64,000 nt of DNA from Pseudomonadota bacterium (lineage in GTDB: Bacteria > Pseudomonadota > Gammaproteobacteria > UBA9214), in contig JAWLAI010000004.1 in assembly GCA_041395565.1 (NCBI GenBank), forward strand, positions 62,001-126,000, given 5' to 3'. Shown piece after piece: positions 24,338-34,701 of the stretch. The translations under genes and the position numbers were made by a program. The stretch's first letter is position 1. Each line of letters starts with the position of its first letter. The notes below the pieces were generated by a model, which saw only the letters and a list, made by a program, of their open reading frames with translations, had not been told where the DNA came from and searched no databases.

Positions 24338-26010
24338 CAGTCCGTGTCCTCTGGCGGCGCGGTCCGCTCGCGGCGGCGCTGGTCGACGGCCTCGATGCGG
24401 CGCTGCTGCTCGGGCGTCAGGTTGTCGATATTGCGGGGTAGCGTGTCGCTCTGTTCCTTCTTCTGCTTCACGCGCTCCAGTGCGGCCTGGATCGCCGCCT
24501 GGCGCGCGGCGTCGCCGGCGCTCTTGTCGGTCGCCTGCTTCTTGCGCGCGAGCTTCTCCTCGCGCTCGCGCTTCAGGCGCTCCAGCCGCTCCAGCCGCGC
24601 CTCGTGGCGCGCGCGCGCGATGTCCGCCTTCTTCTTCTGTTTCTCCTGTTCCCAGATCGCGGTCTTGGCGTGGCGGTAGTACTGTACCAGCTGGATGTGG
24701 CTGGGGCAGACGTGCGCGCAGCAGCCGCACTCGATACAGTCGAACAGGCCAAAGTCCTGGGCCGCATCGTGGTTGCTGCTGCGCGCATACCAGTACAGCT
24801 GCTGCGGCAGGAGGTTGGCCGGGCAGACCTCGGTACAGCGGCCGCAGCGGATGCAGGGCAGCGCCGGTTCCGGTTCCGGCATGCTGCGTGCGGTGACTGC
24901 GAGCACGCAGTTGGTGGTCTTGATGACCGGCACGGCGTCGGTATGGACGGCATAGCCCATCATCGGGCCCCCGATCAGCAGGCGTTCGATGGCGGCGCTG
25001 TAGCCGCCGGCAGCCGCGACCAGATGGCTGACCGGCGTGCCGATCAGTACCTCCAGGTTACAGGATTCGCGCACGCCGTCGCCGGTGACGGTGACGATGC
25101 GCGAGAGCAGCGGTTCGCCCTGTGCGACGGCGCGGTAAACGGCGGCGGCGGTGCCGACGTTCTGCACGATGATGCCGATGTCTGCAGGGAAGCCCTGGCT
25201 GGGCACCTCGCGGTCGGTCAGCACCTTGATCAGCTGGCGTTCGCCGCCGGTCGGATAGATGGTCGGGACGCTGGCCACACGGATGGCGCTTTCGTTACCC
25301 TGCGCCAGTGCGGCGCGCAGGGCCTGTTCCGCCGCCGGCATATTGTCCTCCACCGCGATCACGCAGGCGGCCGGCTGCACGATGCGCTGCAGGATGCGTA
25401 CGCCCTCGATCACCTCCTGCGCGCGCTCGCGCTGCAGCGCGTCGTCGCAGGCGATGCAGGGTTCGCACTCGACGCCGTTGATCACCAGCAGTTCGATGGC
25501 TTCGCGCCGTGCCAGCTTGGCGCGGGTCGGGAAGCCGGCGCCGCCGAGGCCGACAATGCCGGCGGCACGGATACGCTCCAGCAGGGTGTCGATCCCGGCG
25601 CTGCGGAAGTCCAGTGCCGGCGGCAGGTCCGGGCAGGCCGTGTCCGCACCGTCGGTGGCGATGACGACACAGGGCGCCGGCAGCCCGGACGGGTGCGGCA
25701 CGGGGCGCGGCTCGACGGCGAGCACGGTGCCGGAGGTGGCGGCATGCACCGGCGCGCTGATGCTGCCGACGGCGCGTGCGACGGTCTGGCCGCGGTAGAC
25801 GTGGTCCCCGGGCTTGACCAGGCATTCGGCCGGTTCCCCGATGTGCTGCGCCAGCGGCAGGATGAGCTGCGCCGGTATGCCAGCGGACCGGATTGGATGC
25901 GCGGCCGCGCCCTCGCGGCAGCCCGCGAGTTTCAAGCCGCCGTGGAAGCGGTAGCGCCGCGTGAAGTCGGCATCGATCGGCGCATGCGGCCGTTGCCGTG
26001 CTTCAGCCAT
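24337..26010 (-). CDS. rnfC: Rnf complex subunit RnfC (NADH- and FeS-binding)
   Basis: Peripheral subunit of 557 residues that takes electrons from or to NADH. It has the N-terminal FHGGLKL segment, a [13 protein letters not shown] flavin/NADH-binding region, and two [4Fe-4S] motifs, [12 protein letters not shown] and [12 protein letters not shown], near residues 375-425. The last 110 residues are a charged, lysine/arginine/glutamate-rich coiled-coil tail, which is common in gammaproteobacterial RnfC. It overlaps rnfB by eight bases. Confidence 0.96.
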   Translation of the reverse strand: MAEARQRPHAPIDADFTRRYRFHGGLKLAGCREGAAAHPIRSAGIPAQLILPLAQHIGEPAECLVKPGDHVYRGQTVARAVGSISAPVHAATSGTVLAVEPRPVPHPSGLPAPCVVIATDGADTACPDLPPALDFRSAGIDTLLERIRAAGIVGLGGAGFPTRAKLARREAIELLVINGVECEPCIACDDALQRERAQEVIEGVRILQRIVQPAACVIAVEDNMPAAEQALRAALAQGNESAIRVASVPTIYPTGGERQLIKVLTDREVPSQGFPADIGIIVQNVGTAAAVYRAVAQGEPLLSRIVTVTGDGVRESCNLEVLIGTPVSHLVAAAGGYSAAIERLLIGGPMMGYAVHTDAVPVIKTTNCVLAVTARSMPEPEPALPCIRCGRCTEVCPANLLPQQLYWYARSSNHDAAQDFGLFDCIECGCCAHVCPSHIQLVQYYRHAKTAIWEQEKQKKKADIARARHEARLERLERLKREREEKLARKKQATDKSAGDAARQAAIQAALERVKQKKEQSDTLPRNIDNLTPEQQRRIEAVDQRRRERTAPPEDTD

Positions 26011-26560
26011 GCGCGGCCTCCGTGCCCGGTTCCGGCGGCAGCGGCCAGGACCAGCTCTTCAGGGTCTTCGGTACCGGCACGATGTGGATGCACTCGACCG
26101 GGCAGGGCGGGATGCACAGGTTGCAGCCGGTGCACTCGCTCTGGATGACGGTGTGCATCTGCTTCGGCGCACCGAGGATGGCATCGACCGGGCAGGCCTG
26201 GATGCACAGCGTGCAGCCGATGCAGGTCTGTTCGTCGATCGCGACGACGGTCTTCTCCTTGTGCACGCCATGCTCCGGATTGAGCGGCTTGGGATCGACG
26301 CCGAGCAGGTCGGCCAGTGCCTGGATGGTCGTATCGCCGCCCGGCGGGCACTGATTGATGTCCGCTGCGCCGGCGGCGATGGCTTCGGCATAGGGTCGGC
26401 AACCGGCGAAGGTGCACTGCCCGCACTGCGTCTGCGGCAGCAGCGCGTCGATCTGGTCGACGATCGGGTCGCTGTCGACGTGGAAGCGGATAGCCGAATA
26501 GCCGAGCACCAGCCCGATCACGACGGCGAGGATACCCAGTGCCAGGAGTGCGCTCAACAT
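26003..26560 (-). CDS. rnfB: Rnf complex subunit RnfB (ferredoxin-type)
   Basis: Iron-sulfur subunit of 185 residues. It has an N-terminal membrane helix, then the CGQC...C...C cluster motif ([10 protein letters not shown]), and two ferredoxin-like motifs, [12 protein letters not shown] and [12 protein letters not shown]. The ATG at 26560 gives the usual length. A 152-base gap separates it from rnfA, wider than any other gap in this otherwise overlapping operon. Confidence 0.95.
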   Translation of the reverse strand: MLSALLALGILAVVIGLVLGYSAIRFHVDSDPIVDQIDALLPQTQCGQCTFAGCRPYAEAIAAGAADINQCPPGGDTTIQALADLLGVDPKPLNPEHGVHKEKTVVAIDEQTCIGCTLCIQACPVDAILGAPKQMHTVIQSECTGCNLCIPPCPVECIHIVPVPKTLKSWSWPLPPEPGTEAAHG

Positions 26561-26712
26561 GGCTTCTGCACGCACGGCAGCGGTTGGCTGAGTGAGCGCG
26601 CGGCATCGTGTGGGACATCGTTCCGCAGCAGTCTCCCGCTTCCGGGCAAGGCCCGGGGAGCTGGCTTCGCTGCGCGCGCAGTGACTGGAAATAACATACG
26701 ACCGGGCGTCTC

Positions 26713-27294
26713 CTAACCCTTGATCAGTCCGGTAAAGCCCATGAATGCCAGCGACATCAATCCCGCCGTGACCAGGGCGATGGCCGAACCGCGGAACGGC
26801 ACCGGCACGTCGGCCGCGGCCACGCGCTCGCGGATGGACGAGAACAGGATCAGCACCAGCGAAAAGCCGACCGCGGCACCGAAACCATAGACCGCGGATT
26901 CGATGAAATTGAAGTCCTGCTGCACGTTCAGCAGTGCCACGCCGAGTACCGCGCAATTGGTGGTGATCAGTGGCAGGAAGATGCCCAGCACCTTGTACAG
27001 CAGCGGGCTGGTCTTGTGCACCACCATCTCGGTGAACTGCACCACGGCGGCGATGACCAGGATGAAGGTGATGGTGCGCAGGTATTCGAGTCCAAACGGG
27101 GCGAGCAGGTATTCATTGGCGAGGTAACTGCAGATCGAGGACAGCGTCAGCACGAAGGTGGTGGCCAGTCCCATGCCGGTCGCGGTGTCGACGTTGCGCG
27201 AGACGCCCATGAACGGGCACAGCCCGAGGAACTTCACCAGCACGAAGTTGTTGACCAGGACGGTGCTGACGAGGATGAGGGCGAGTTCGGTCAT
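26713..27294 (-). CDS. rnfA: Rnf complex subunit RnfA
   Basis: Integral membrane subunit of 193 residues with six helices. Family landmarks are [18 protein letters not shown] at the start and [16 protein letters not shown] in the middle. It is homologous to RnfE with opposite topology. It is the first gene of the rnfABCDGE-nth operon. A palindromic repeat element lies upstream, between it and metG. Confidence 0.96.
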   Translation of the reverse strand: MTELALILVSTVLVNNFVLVKFLGLCPFMGVSRNVDTATGMGLATTFVLTLSSICSYLANEYLLAPFGLEYLRTITFILVIAAVVQFTEMVVHKTSPLLYKVLGIFLPLITTNCAVLGVALLNVQQDFNFIESAVYGFGAAVGFSLVLILFSSIRERVAAADVPVPFRGSAIALVTAGLMSLAFMGFTGLIKG

Positions 27295-27360
27295 GTATGG
27301 TGTTTGCTAGTGGCTAGTTATAAGCGCATGTTCGGGGAAGCTCTGAATCGTACATTATGA

Positions 27361-27427
27361 GTCATCCCGGCGAATGCCGGGATCCAGGAAACTAATCCGC
27401 GTGAATTCCAGCATTCGCCGTAACGAC
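27361..27427. repeat. Palindromic extragenic repeat pair between rnfA and metG
   Basis: The left arm (27361-27385) contains a perfect 8-base hairpin, ATCCCGGC-GAAT-GCCGGGAT. The right arm (27403-27427) is the inverted form, matching 19 of 25 bases. The GTCATYCCGGCGAATGCCGG type of repeat is widely scattered in bacterial genomes. The pair forms a short mobile-looking palindrome with an internal 17-base spacer. Confidence 0.85.
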
Positions 27428-27477
27428 GAATAAATCAGAGGTTCCACAGATACAAATGGGATCTCATGACTCGCCAT

Positions 27478-29502
27478 TTATTTCACCCGCATTCCCGGCT
27501 GCGCGCCGCTATCCGGGCCCAGGATGAACAGGTCCTTGCCGCCCGGGCCGGCAGCCAGCACCATGCCCTCCGAAACGCCGAAGCGCATCTTGCGCGGCGC
27601 CAGATTGGCGACCATTACGGTGAGCCGGCCTTCCAGCTCCGCCGGATCGTAGGCGGACTTGATGCCCGCGAACACGTTGCGCTGTTCGCCGCCGAGATCC
27701 AGGGTGAGCTGCAGGAGCTTGTCGGCGCCCGCGACCGGCTCGGCCTTCGCGATGCGTGCGATGCGCAGATCCACCTTCGCGAAGTCGCCGATGTCGATGG
27801 TCGGCGCGATCGGGTCCTGCGCCAGCGGGCTATCGGGTGCGGGTCCGGCGGGGGGCAGGTGTTGCTTCGAATCTTCCAGCATGGCGTTGATCTTCTCCTG
27901 TTCCACGCGCGTGAGCAACGGGGTGAAGGGCCGGATGGTATGGCCGGTGAGCGGCGTCGCGACATCGTCCCAGCGCAGGGGCGGGATGTCCAGGAACGCC
28001 TCCACGTGCTGCGCCATGACCGGCAGGATCGGCTGCAGGTAGGTCATCAGTACGCGGAACAGGTTCAGTCCGGTGCTGCACACGGCCTGCACGGCCTGTT
28101 CCTGGCCGGCCTGTTTCGCCAGCACCCAGGGCTTGTGGCTGTCGATGTACTGGTTGGCCCGGTCGGCCAGCGCCATGATCTGGCGCACCGCCTGGCTGTA
28201 CTCGCGTGCCTCGTAGTGGGCGGCGATGGCCGCATCCGCGGCGGCGAATTCCGCATACAGGTCCGGCTCACTGCAGTTCTCGGACAGCCGGCCGTCGAAG
28301 CGCTTGTTGATGAAACCGGCACAGCGGCTGGCGATGTTCACCACCTTGCCAACCAGGTCGCTGTTCACGCGGGCGATGAAGTCCTCGAGATTGAGATCGA
28401 TATCGTCCACCCCGCTGCCGAGCTTGGCCGCGAAGTAGTAGCGCAGGTATTCCGGGTCGAGGTGGTCGAGATAGGTGCGCGCCTTGATGAAGGTGCCGCG
28501 CGACTTCGACATCTTCTGACCGTCGACGGTCAGGAAGCCGTGTGCGTACACCGCGGTGGGCGTGCGCAGGCCGGCGCCGTGCAGCATGGCCGGCCAGAAC
28601 AGGGTGTGGAAGCGCAGGATGTCCTTGCCGATGAAGTGGTAGAGTTCGGCGGTCGAAGCCGCGCCCCACCAGGCGTCGAAATCCAGGCCGCGCCTGTCGC
28701 ACAGATTCCGGAAGCTCGCCATGTAGCCGATGGGCGCGTCCAGCCAGACATAGAAATACTTGCCGGGGGCGTCCGGGATCTCGAAACCGAAATAGGGTGC
28801 GTCGCGCGAGATATCCCAGTCATGCAGGCCGGTGGCCAGCCACTCGTTCATCTTGTTGGCGACTTCCGGCTGGGTGGAGGCGCGCACGTAGTCGCGCAGC
28901 CAGTCCTCGAAATCGGCAAGCCGGAAGAAGTAATGCTCCGATTCCCGCAGCACCGGTGTCGCACCGCTCACGACGGATTTCGGGTTTTTCAGCTCGCCGG
29001 CGTCGTAGGTGGCACCGCAGACCTCGCAGTTGTCGCCGTACTGGTCGGCCGCACCGCAGCGCGGGCAACCGCCGTAGATGAAGCGGTCCGGCAGGAACAT
29101 CTCCTTTTCGGGATCGTAGAACTGGCTGATGGTGCGCCGGGTGATATGGCCGGCATCGCGCAGCTTCAGGTAGATACCCGCGGCCAGTATACGGTTTTCA
29201 TCCGAGTGGGTGCTGTGGTAGTTGTCGAAACCGATCTCGAAGCCGGCGAAATCCGCCTGGTGTTCCGCCGCCACGCGCGCGATCAGGGCCTCGGGCGTGA
29301 TGCCCTCCTGTCCGGCACGCAGCATGATCGGCGTGCCGTGGGCGTCGTCGGCGCAGACGTAGAGGCAGTGGTGACCGCGCAGCTTCTGGAAGCGCACCCA
29401 GATGTCGGTCTGGATGTACTCGACCAGATGCCCGATGTGGATCGGGCCGTTGGCGTAGGGCAGGGCGCTGGTGACCAGCAGGGTGCGGGTTTCCTGACTC
29501 AT
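27478..29502 (-). CDS. metG: Methionyl-tRNA synthetase
   Basis: Charges tRNA-Met. The 674-residue protein has the class I signature PIHIGH near residue 20, a zinc knuckle [17 protein letters not shown], and KMSKS near residue 330. A C-terminal tRNA-binding (EMAP-like) domain begins near residue 575 with [12 protein letters not shown], as in long dimeric MetG. It is divergent from apbC, an arrangement shared with E. coli. Confidence 0.97.
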   Translation of the reverse strand: MSQETRTLLVTSALPYANGPIHIGHLVEYIQTDIWVRFQKLRGHHCLYVCADDAHGTPIMLRAGQEGITPEALIARVAAEHQADFAGFEIGFDNYHSTHSDENRILAAGIYLKLRDAGHITRRTISQFYDPEKEMFLPDRFIYGGCPRCGAADQYGDNCEVCGATYDAGELKNPKSVVSGATPVLRESEHYFFRLADFEDWLRDYVRASTQPEVANKMNEWLATGLHDWDISRDAPYFGFEIPDAPGKYFYVWLDAPIGYMASFRNLCDRRGLDFDAWWGAASTAELYHFIGKDILRFHTLFWPAMLHGAGLRTPTAVYAHGFLTVDGQKMSKSRGTFIKARTYLDHLDPEYLRYYFAAKLGSGVDDIDLNLEDFIARVNSDLVGKVVNIASRCAGFINKRFDGRLSENCSEPDLYAEFAAADAAIAAHYEAREYSQAVRQIMALADRANQYIDSHKPWVLAKQAGQEQAVQAVCSTGLNLFRVLMTYLQPILPVMAQHVEAFLDIPPLRWDDVATPLTGHTIRPFTPLLTRVEQEKINAMLEDSKQHLPPAGPAPDSPLAQDPIAPTIDIGDFAKVDLRIARIAKAEPVAGADKLLQLTLDLGGEQRNVFAGIKSAYDPAELEGRLTVMVANLAPRKMRFGVSEGMVLAAGPGGKDLFILGPDSGAQPGMRVK

Positions 29503-29692
29503 GCGCGGGTCCGGGCCTCGGTGCATAAAACCGTTGTGAATGGACGGGTTAGTATGCCATAGACCCGCCACCGCCGTGGTATCCCGGATGGGTAGCCCCG
29601 GGGACGCTCCCGGCAACTTGGTGTACAATCCGCGGTCAATTTGCACTCGCGCAGGCCCGGCGGGTGATCTGACTGACCCGGGAGTAGACAAC

Positions 29693-30781
29693 ATGGCTGC
29701 AAGCAAAGACCAGATCGAGGCGAAACTGGCGACCTACGTGGATCCCTACCTGGAAAAGGACCTGGTATCCACCAAATGCATCAAGGACATCCGCATCGAC
29801 GGCGACAGCGTGACCGTGCAGGTCGTGCTCGGCTTTCCGGCCGCCGGCTACCGCGACGAGCTGGCCGCAAAGCTGCAGGCGCTGGTCGAATCCGTCGCTG
29901 GCGTCGGCAGCGCCAGCGTCGAGGTAACCAGCAAGATCGCTGCCCACTCGGCGCAGAAGGGCGTCAAGCACATCGAGGGCATCAAGAACATCATCGCCGT
30001 TGCCTCCGGCAAGGGCGGCGTGGGCAAATCCACCACCGCCGTGAACCTGGCCCTGGCCCTGTCGGCCGAAGGCGCACAGGTCGGCATCCTGGATGCGGAC
30101 ATCTATGGGCCCAGCCAGCCGCGCATGCTGGGCGTGCAGGGCAAGCCCGAATCGCTGGACGGCAAGTCGCTGGAGCCGATGAACAGCTACCACCTGCAGG
30201 CCATGTCCATCGGTTTCCTCATCGACGAGGAGACCCCGATGATCTGGCGCGGCCCCATGGTGACCCAGGCCCTGCAGCAGTTGCTGAACGACACCAACTG
30301 GAAGGACCTCGACTACCTGGTGGTCGACCTGCCGCCGGGCACCGGCGACATCCAGCTGACCCTGGCGCAGCAGGTGCCGGTCAGCGGCGCGGTCATCGTC
30401 ACCACCCCGCAGGATATCGCCCTGCTCGATGCGCGTAAGGGGCTCAAGATGTTCCAGAAGGTCGAGGTGCCGGTGCTGGGCATCGTGGAGAACATGAGTA
30501 TCCACATCTGCAGCAAGTGCGGCCACGAGGAGCACATCTTCGGCGAGGGCGGCGGGGTGCGTATGGCCGAGCAGAACGACGTCGACTTCCTCGGCGCGCT
30601 GCCGCTGGACAAGCGCATCCGCGAGGAAACCGACTCCGGCAAGCCGACCGTGGTCGCCGAGCCGGACAGCCGCATCGCGCAGATCTACCGCGAGATCGCG
30701 CGCCGCACCGCGGCCAAGCTGTCGCTCAAGACCAAGGACTATGCGGCGCGGTTCCCGCAGATCGTGATCTCCAACGACTAG
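29693..30781 (+). CDS. apbC: Iron-sulfur cluster carrier protein ApbC/Mrp
   Basis: P-loop ATPase that carries and delivers [4Fe-4S] clusters. In the 362-residue protein an N-terminal MIP18-like domain (1-90) precedes the deviant Walker A motif [11 protein letters not shown]. The cluster-binding CSKC lies near residue 270. The ATG at 29693 follows GGGAG. A large in-frame upstream extension is rejected because it reads into the metG control region. Confidence 0.96.
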   Translation: MAASKDQIEAKLATYVDPYLEKDLVSTKCIKDIRIDGDSVTVQVVLGFPAAGYRDELAAKLQALVESVAGVGSASVEVTSKIAAHSAQKGVKHIEGIKNIIAVASGKGGVGKSTTAVNLALALSAEGAQVGILDADIYGPSQPRMLGVQGKPESLDGKSLEPMNSYHLQAMSIGFLIDEETPMIWRGPMVTQALQQLLNDTNWKDLDYLVVDLPPGTGDIQLTLAQQVPVSGAVIVTTPQDIALLDARKGLKMFQKVEVPVLGIVENMSIHICSKCGHEEHIFGEGGGVRMAEQNDVDFLGALPLDKRIREETDSGKPTVVAEPDSRIAQIYREIARRTAAKLSLKTKDYAARFPQIVISND

Positions 30782-30782
30782 G

Positions 30783-30868
30783 GATCAATGGGGTCAGACT
30801 CGATTGATTTTGGAAATCTTGGACATGTCCCAAGTATTGAAAATCAATCGAGTCTGACCCCATTGATC
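30783..30868. repeat. REP-type inverted repeat pair before dcd
   Basis: Two perfect 29-base inverted arms, 30783-30811 and 30840-30868, carry the core GGGGTCAGACTCGATTGATT and enclose 28 bases that contain a smaller near-palindrome. The GGGGTCAGACTC sequence is a known type of repetitive extragenic palindrome mobilised by REP-associated transposases (RAYT). No transposase is present here. It starts two bases after the apbC stop and ends 17 bases before dcd, so it may also act as a terminator-like structure. Confidence 0.9.
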
Positions 30869-30885
30869 TTGATCCAATAACCGAC

Positions 30886-31455
30886 ATGTCCATCAAGTCC
30901 GACAAGTGGATCCGCCGCATGGCGCAGGAACACGGGATGATCGAGCCGTTCGAGGCGGGCCAGATCCGCCAGAACGGCAACGGCAGCCGCATCGTGTCCT
31001 ACGGCACCTCGAGCTACGGTTACGACATCCGTTGCTCGGACGAATTCAAGATCTTCACCAATATCAACTCCGCCATCGTCGATCCCAAGAACTTCGATGC
31101 CAACAGCTTCGTCGACGTGAAATCCGACGTCTGCATCATCCCGCCGAACTCGTTCGCGCTGGCGCGCACCGTGGAGTACTTCCGCATCCCGCGCAACGTG
31201 CTGACCATCTGCCTCGGCAAGTCCACCTATGCGCGCTGCGGCATCATCGTCAACGTCACCCCGTTCGAGCCGGAGTGGGAAGGCCACGTCACGCTGGAGT
31301 TCTCCAACACCACGCCGCTGCCGGCCAAGATCTACGCCAACGAGGGCGTCGCCCAGGTACTGTTCCTGGAATCCGACGAGGTCTGCGAGGTCTCCTACAA
31401 GGACCGCGGCGGCAAGTACCAGGGCCAGACCGGGGTCACGTTGCCCAAGACTTGA
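30886..31455 (+). CDS. dcd: dCTP deaminase
   Basis: Converts dCTP to dUTP for thymidylate synthesis. The 189-residue protein has the family length and motifs: [13 protein letters not shown] near the start, [25 protein letters not shown] in the middle with the catalytic glutamate, and GVAQVLF. In many gammaproteobacteria it follows apbC. The inverted repeat at 30783-30868 lies between the two. Confidence 0.96.
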   Translation: MSIKSDKWIRRMAQEHGMIEPFEAGQIRQNGNGSRIVSYGTSSYGYDIRCSDEFKIFTNINSAIVDPKNFDANSFVDVKSDVCIIPPNSFALARTVEYFRIPRNVLTICLGKSTYARCGIIVNVTPFEPEWEGHVTLEFSNTTPLPAKIYANEGVAQVLFLESDEVCEVSYKDRGGKYQGQTGVTLPKT

Positions 31456-31682
31456 CGGGGTTTGTCCCGGGTGGTGACACGGAGCGCAGCGCAAACCGGA
31501 ATCCTGGCGGGACTGCTGGCCACCGGTGCGGGCGGCGCGGGTGTCGAGATGACGGGAGTCGATGATAGCAGGGAGCAACCACTTGCCGGCCGGGCCGCAG
31601 CGCGCGCGGCAGGGGCATGGCCGGGTGGGCCGGTGCAGCGCTGGACAGACGCCGGCATGCCGCTGCGTAAGGGTACAGGACA

Positions 31683-33152
31683 ATGTTGCTGAAAACGACG
31701 AGTAAGCTCCTGGTGCTATCGGCATTGGCGCAAAGCCAGCCCTTGTATGCCGCCATCAAGATGCAGTTCAAGTATCCGGACGGATCGACGAACTGGCAGC
31801 ATGTCGCCAACTGGTCCGGCGCCATCCTGATCCTGCTGTTGTCGGTTGCGGTCATCAATCTCTATTTCACGCGGCGGAAAGTCCGCAAATCCAATCGCGA
31901 GCTGAACGCGATCCGCAACGAGCTCGAACTGCGGGTGCAGGAGCGCACCGCCACGCTCGATGAGTCCAATCGCCTGCTGAAGGAGACCAACAGGCTGCTG
32001 GAGAACGAGATCGCCCAGCATGTCAGCACGGCCGCCAGACTGCGCGCCTCGGAGTCCTATATCCAGGATATCCTGCGCTCCATGCCGCTGATGCTGGTCG
32101 GCGTCAACAAGGACGGTCAGATCACGCAGTGGAACCGCCGGGCGGAAGATATCACCGGCATCAAGGCGGAAGACGTCCTGGACAGTAACCTGTGGGAAGC
32201 CTACCCGATCATCACCGTGTCGCCCGCACAGGTGCGCGCTGCGATGGCGCAGAACGAGACGATCACCATCAAGCACAGCCAGCGCGGCCAGTACTATTTC
32301 GACATCACCGTCTATCCGCTCCAGGACCAGGCGGAGACCGGCGTGGTCATCCTGATTGACGACGTGACGAAGAAGATCCTCGCCGAAAACATGTTGATAC
32401 AGAATGACAAGATTTCGTCGATGGGCGAGCTGGCCTCGTCAATGGCCCACGATATCAATATGCCGCTGCAGTCGATCCTGCTGGACCTGAGGACCTTCCA
32501 GCATTTTCTTTTCGACAGCAGCCAGCATATGGAAGAAATCAAGAGCGATGGGATGCCGGAAAAACTCGGCACCCTGCTGTCGCACGCCTACGAGAAAGGC
32601 GAGAAAGTGGCATCCATCGTGCAGAACCTGCAGGATTTCGCCCGCGGGCGCAGCGATAGAAAGCAGCAATCCAATATCGTCGACCTCATGGAACACACCC
32701 TGGAACTGGCCGGTGATGTGTTATCGGCCCCGTCCAGACTCAGGTTCGTCGACATTCGCATCGAGAGAAACTACGAAAAGGACCTGCCACTGATACCGTG
32801 CTACGTGACCGAGCTGCAGCAGGCGTTTCTCAGCCTGTTCCGCCATGCCTATGATGCGTTGGGCCGGGTAAGCGACCCCGGGCATGTGCCGGTCATCAAG
32901 ATTCAGATGAATGTGAGTTATGGCAGCTTCTGGATCAGGATCCAGCACAATGGCGTCGGCCTGACGAATGAAGAGCAGATGTATCTGTTCGAACCGTTCG
33001 TCCGGAAGGATGCACCCGAGGTCGGCTACGACGCGGGCAAGCGGCTCTCGTTCGCGTACTTCATCATTACCGAGCAGCATCAGGGCCATATGGCGGTGAC
33101 TTCCGATATCAATGTCGGCACGACATTCCATGTCCAGCTGCTGCTCAAATGA
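31683..33152 (+). CDS. PAS-domain histidine-kinase-like protein with eroded ATP-binding motifs
   Basis: A membrane protein of 489 residues. A signal-like segment (1-24), one transmembrane helix (about 43-62), a coiled coil (about 65-120) and a PAS domain (about 122-232) come first. The H box is SSMAHDINMPL with His256, so phosphorylation is possible. The ATPase part is unusual: the N box reads FRHAYDAL, G1 reads HNGVGL with no aspartate, and the G2 region (AGKRLSFAYFII) lacks the glycine pair. It may be a pseudokinase or a phosphatase. No response regulator is adjacent. Confidence 0.8.
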   Translation: MLLKTTSKLLVLSALAQSQPLYAAIKMQFKYPDGSTNWQHVANWSGAILILLLSVAVINLYFTRRKVRKSNRELNAIRNELELRVQERTATLDESNRLLKETNRLLENEIAQHVSTAARLRASESYIQDILRSMPLMLVGVNKDGQITQWNRRAEDITGIKAEDVLDSNLWEAYPIITVSPAQVRAAMAQNETITIKHSQRGQYYFDITVYPLQDQAETGVVILIDDVTKKILAENMLIQNDKISSMGELASSMAHDINMPLQSILLDLRTFQHFLFDSSQHMEEIKSDGMPEKLGTLLSHAYEKGEKVASIVQNLQDFARGRSDRKQQSNIVDLMEHTLELAGDVLSAPSRLRFVDIRIERNYEKDLPLIPCYVTELQQAFLSLFRHAYDALGRVSDPGHVPVIKIQMNVSYGSFWIRIQHNGVGLTNEEQMYLFEPFVRKDAPEVGYDAGKRLSFAYFIITEQHQGHMAVTSDINVGTTFHVQLLLK

Positions 33153-33372
33153 GTGGGCCGGTGGCGCCGGGAGGAGGCCAGGATGCCCCAGGCCGAGGCA
33201 GACGACTGCTGTCAGTCCGGCCGGATGCTGCATGCCGCTGCGCCCGTGGTCCCGGCCCGCGGCACCCGGGGCATTGCCCGGCATGACACAGCCGGCGGCG
33301 GTGTGCGCCAACACGCCTATGACGCTGGCAGCTGATACGGGACCATACCTGTGCTGCGGCTAGCGGTGGAAT

Positions 33373-33849
33373 ATGCGCGCTGAAACGATCGCCCCGGCGT
33401 TGCGGCATGCTGCGCTGGCCCTGCTCGCGCTGCCGGCGCTCGCCGCCGGTGCGGGGCTGAAACCGTTCACCACCGACGGCTGCAGCGCCTTTCCCGACGG
33501 GACGATCGAGCAGCAGTCGCTGTGGGTGGAGTGTTGTATAAGGCACGACCTCGCCTACTGGAAGGGGGGTACCTACGAGGAGCGGCTCGGGGCGGATCGA
33601 GCGCTGGAAGCGTGTGTCGCCCAGGTCGGCGAGCCGGAGATCGCTGTCATCATGCTGGCGGGCGTGCGTGTCGGCGGTTCGCCGTACTATCCGACACCCT
33701 ATCGCTGGGGTTATGGCTGGCCCTGGTTGCGCGGCTATCGTGCCCTGTCGGCGGCGGAGGCGCGGGAGGTGACGCAGGCGCTCGATCGCCTGCGACTCAT
33801 GCTCAACAGCCTGAGCGAGGAATTGCAGCCGCAGGAAATGCAGGAATAA
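33373..33849 (+). CDS. Exported phospholipase-A2-like protein
   Basis: A 158-residue protein with a signal peptide (to about residue 26). The core has TDGCSAFPDG followed by ECCIRHDLAYWKGG, with Cys54-Cys55, His58 and Asp59, the CCxxHD signature that supplies the catalytic dyad and a disulfide in phospholipase A2 folds. A conserved-looking GVRVGGSPYYPTPYRWGYGWP tract follows. Phospholipase activity is not certain, since some bacterial relatives are uncharacterised. It stands alone, 220 bases from the kinase-like gene. Confidence 0.62.
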   Translation: MRAETIAPALRHAALALLALPALAAGAGLKPFTTDGCSAFPDGTIEQQSLWVECCIRHDLAYWKGGTYEERLGADRALEACVAQVGEPEIAVIMLAGVRVGGSPYYPTPYRWGYGWPWLRGYRALSAAEAREVTQALDRLRLMLNSLSEELQPQEMQE

Positions 33850-33914
33850 CCGTGCCGGCTGGCGCGCTCCGGGCGATCACCGCCGGCCGGCGCAGCATGC
33901 CGCTCGGGCGCTGT

Positions 33915-34508
33915 TCAGCCCAGTTCGTGCGATACCTCTGCCAGCGAGTGGGCGGCATGCTCCGGCGTGCCGACCTCGTGCCCCATCAACTTGCCGATTT
34001 CCGCCAGACAGAACATGCCGCGCAGGGTCTGGCTGTGATCGGTACGGCCGGTTTCCACCACCAGCATGTGCTGGCATTCCTGATCGCGCAGGGTGTGGAC
34101 GATGTGGCCCACGCGCGCGTTCCGCACAGTGATCATGTCCATGGCCGTGACTTTGTCGAGCGGCTTCATGAGCATTTCCACGCTGATGCTGTGCCGGGGC
34201 AGGCGTAGCTCTTCGCTCATCCTGACGGGCTGCTCGCCCTGGATGTCGCAGGCCGTGATGATGCCGACGATGTTGTCGTCACGGTCGGGTATCAGCAGCA
34301 GTCTGACGCCTGCCGCCTTCATCTTGTCCAGCGCCGCATCGATGGTCATCCCTGGCTCGATGGTGAGCGGCGTGACCAGCCTGAAATCGGTCATCACGCG
34401 GATGGCCGGGTCGCTGGCATGCACTAGCGGTGTCAGGCCGTGCGGGGTGTGACAGGGGATACCCGGGCGCAGGCGGGTGTGCGACAGCGCGGCATAGTGT
34501 TCCGTCAT
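33915..34508 (-). CDS. CBS-domain protein
   Basis: A cytoplasmic protein of 197 residues. Two CBS motifs are present: VMTDFRLVTPLTIEPGMTIDAAL around 38-58 with IVGIITACDIQG, and MLMKPLDKVTAMDMITVRNA around 111-131 with MLVVET. Such pairs bind adenine nucleotides and regulate partner activity. A 33-residue N-terminal extension has no clear role. GGAGGG precedes the start by six bases. It is oriented against the genes on either side. Confidence 0.85.
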   Translation of the reverse strand: MTEHYAALSHTRLRPGIPCHTPHGLTPLVHASDPAIRVMTDFRLVTPLTIEPGMTIDAALDKMKAAGVRLLLIPDRDDNIVGIITACDIQGEQPVRMSEELRLPRHSISVEMLMKPLDKVTAMDMITVRNARVGHIVHTLRDQECQHMLVVETGRTDHSQTLRGMFCLAEIGKLMGHEVGTPEHAAHSLAEVSHELG

Positions 34509-34701
34509 GGTAGGCCCTCCGTGCGACTGCTCCCTCGCCCTGCCGTGGGCGGGGCTCCGCTTGGGTTAAGCATAGTTCATCTGCGGGCACACGCCAGCCG
34601 GGTTGTGGTGCAGGGGCCGCTGGCGTCGGGCCGTCGTGCACGCCGCGGATTCGCTATACTCCCGCCCTGGATTGGCTGATCGGAAAGCGGTGGATGCCCC
34701 G

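Noticed and set aside
27466..29562. 698-codon plus-strand frame across metG
   Set aside because: Antisense to a clear metG; no recognisable domain.
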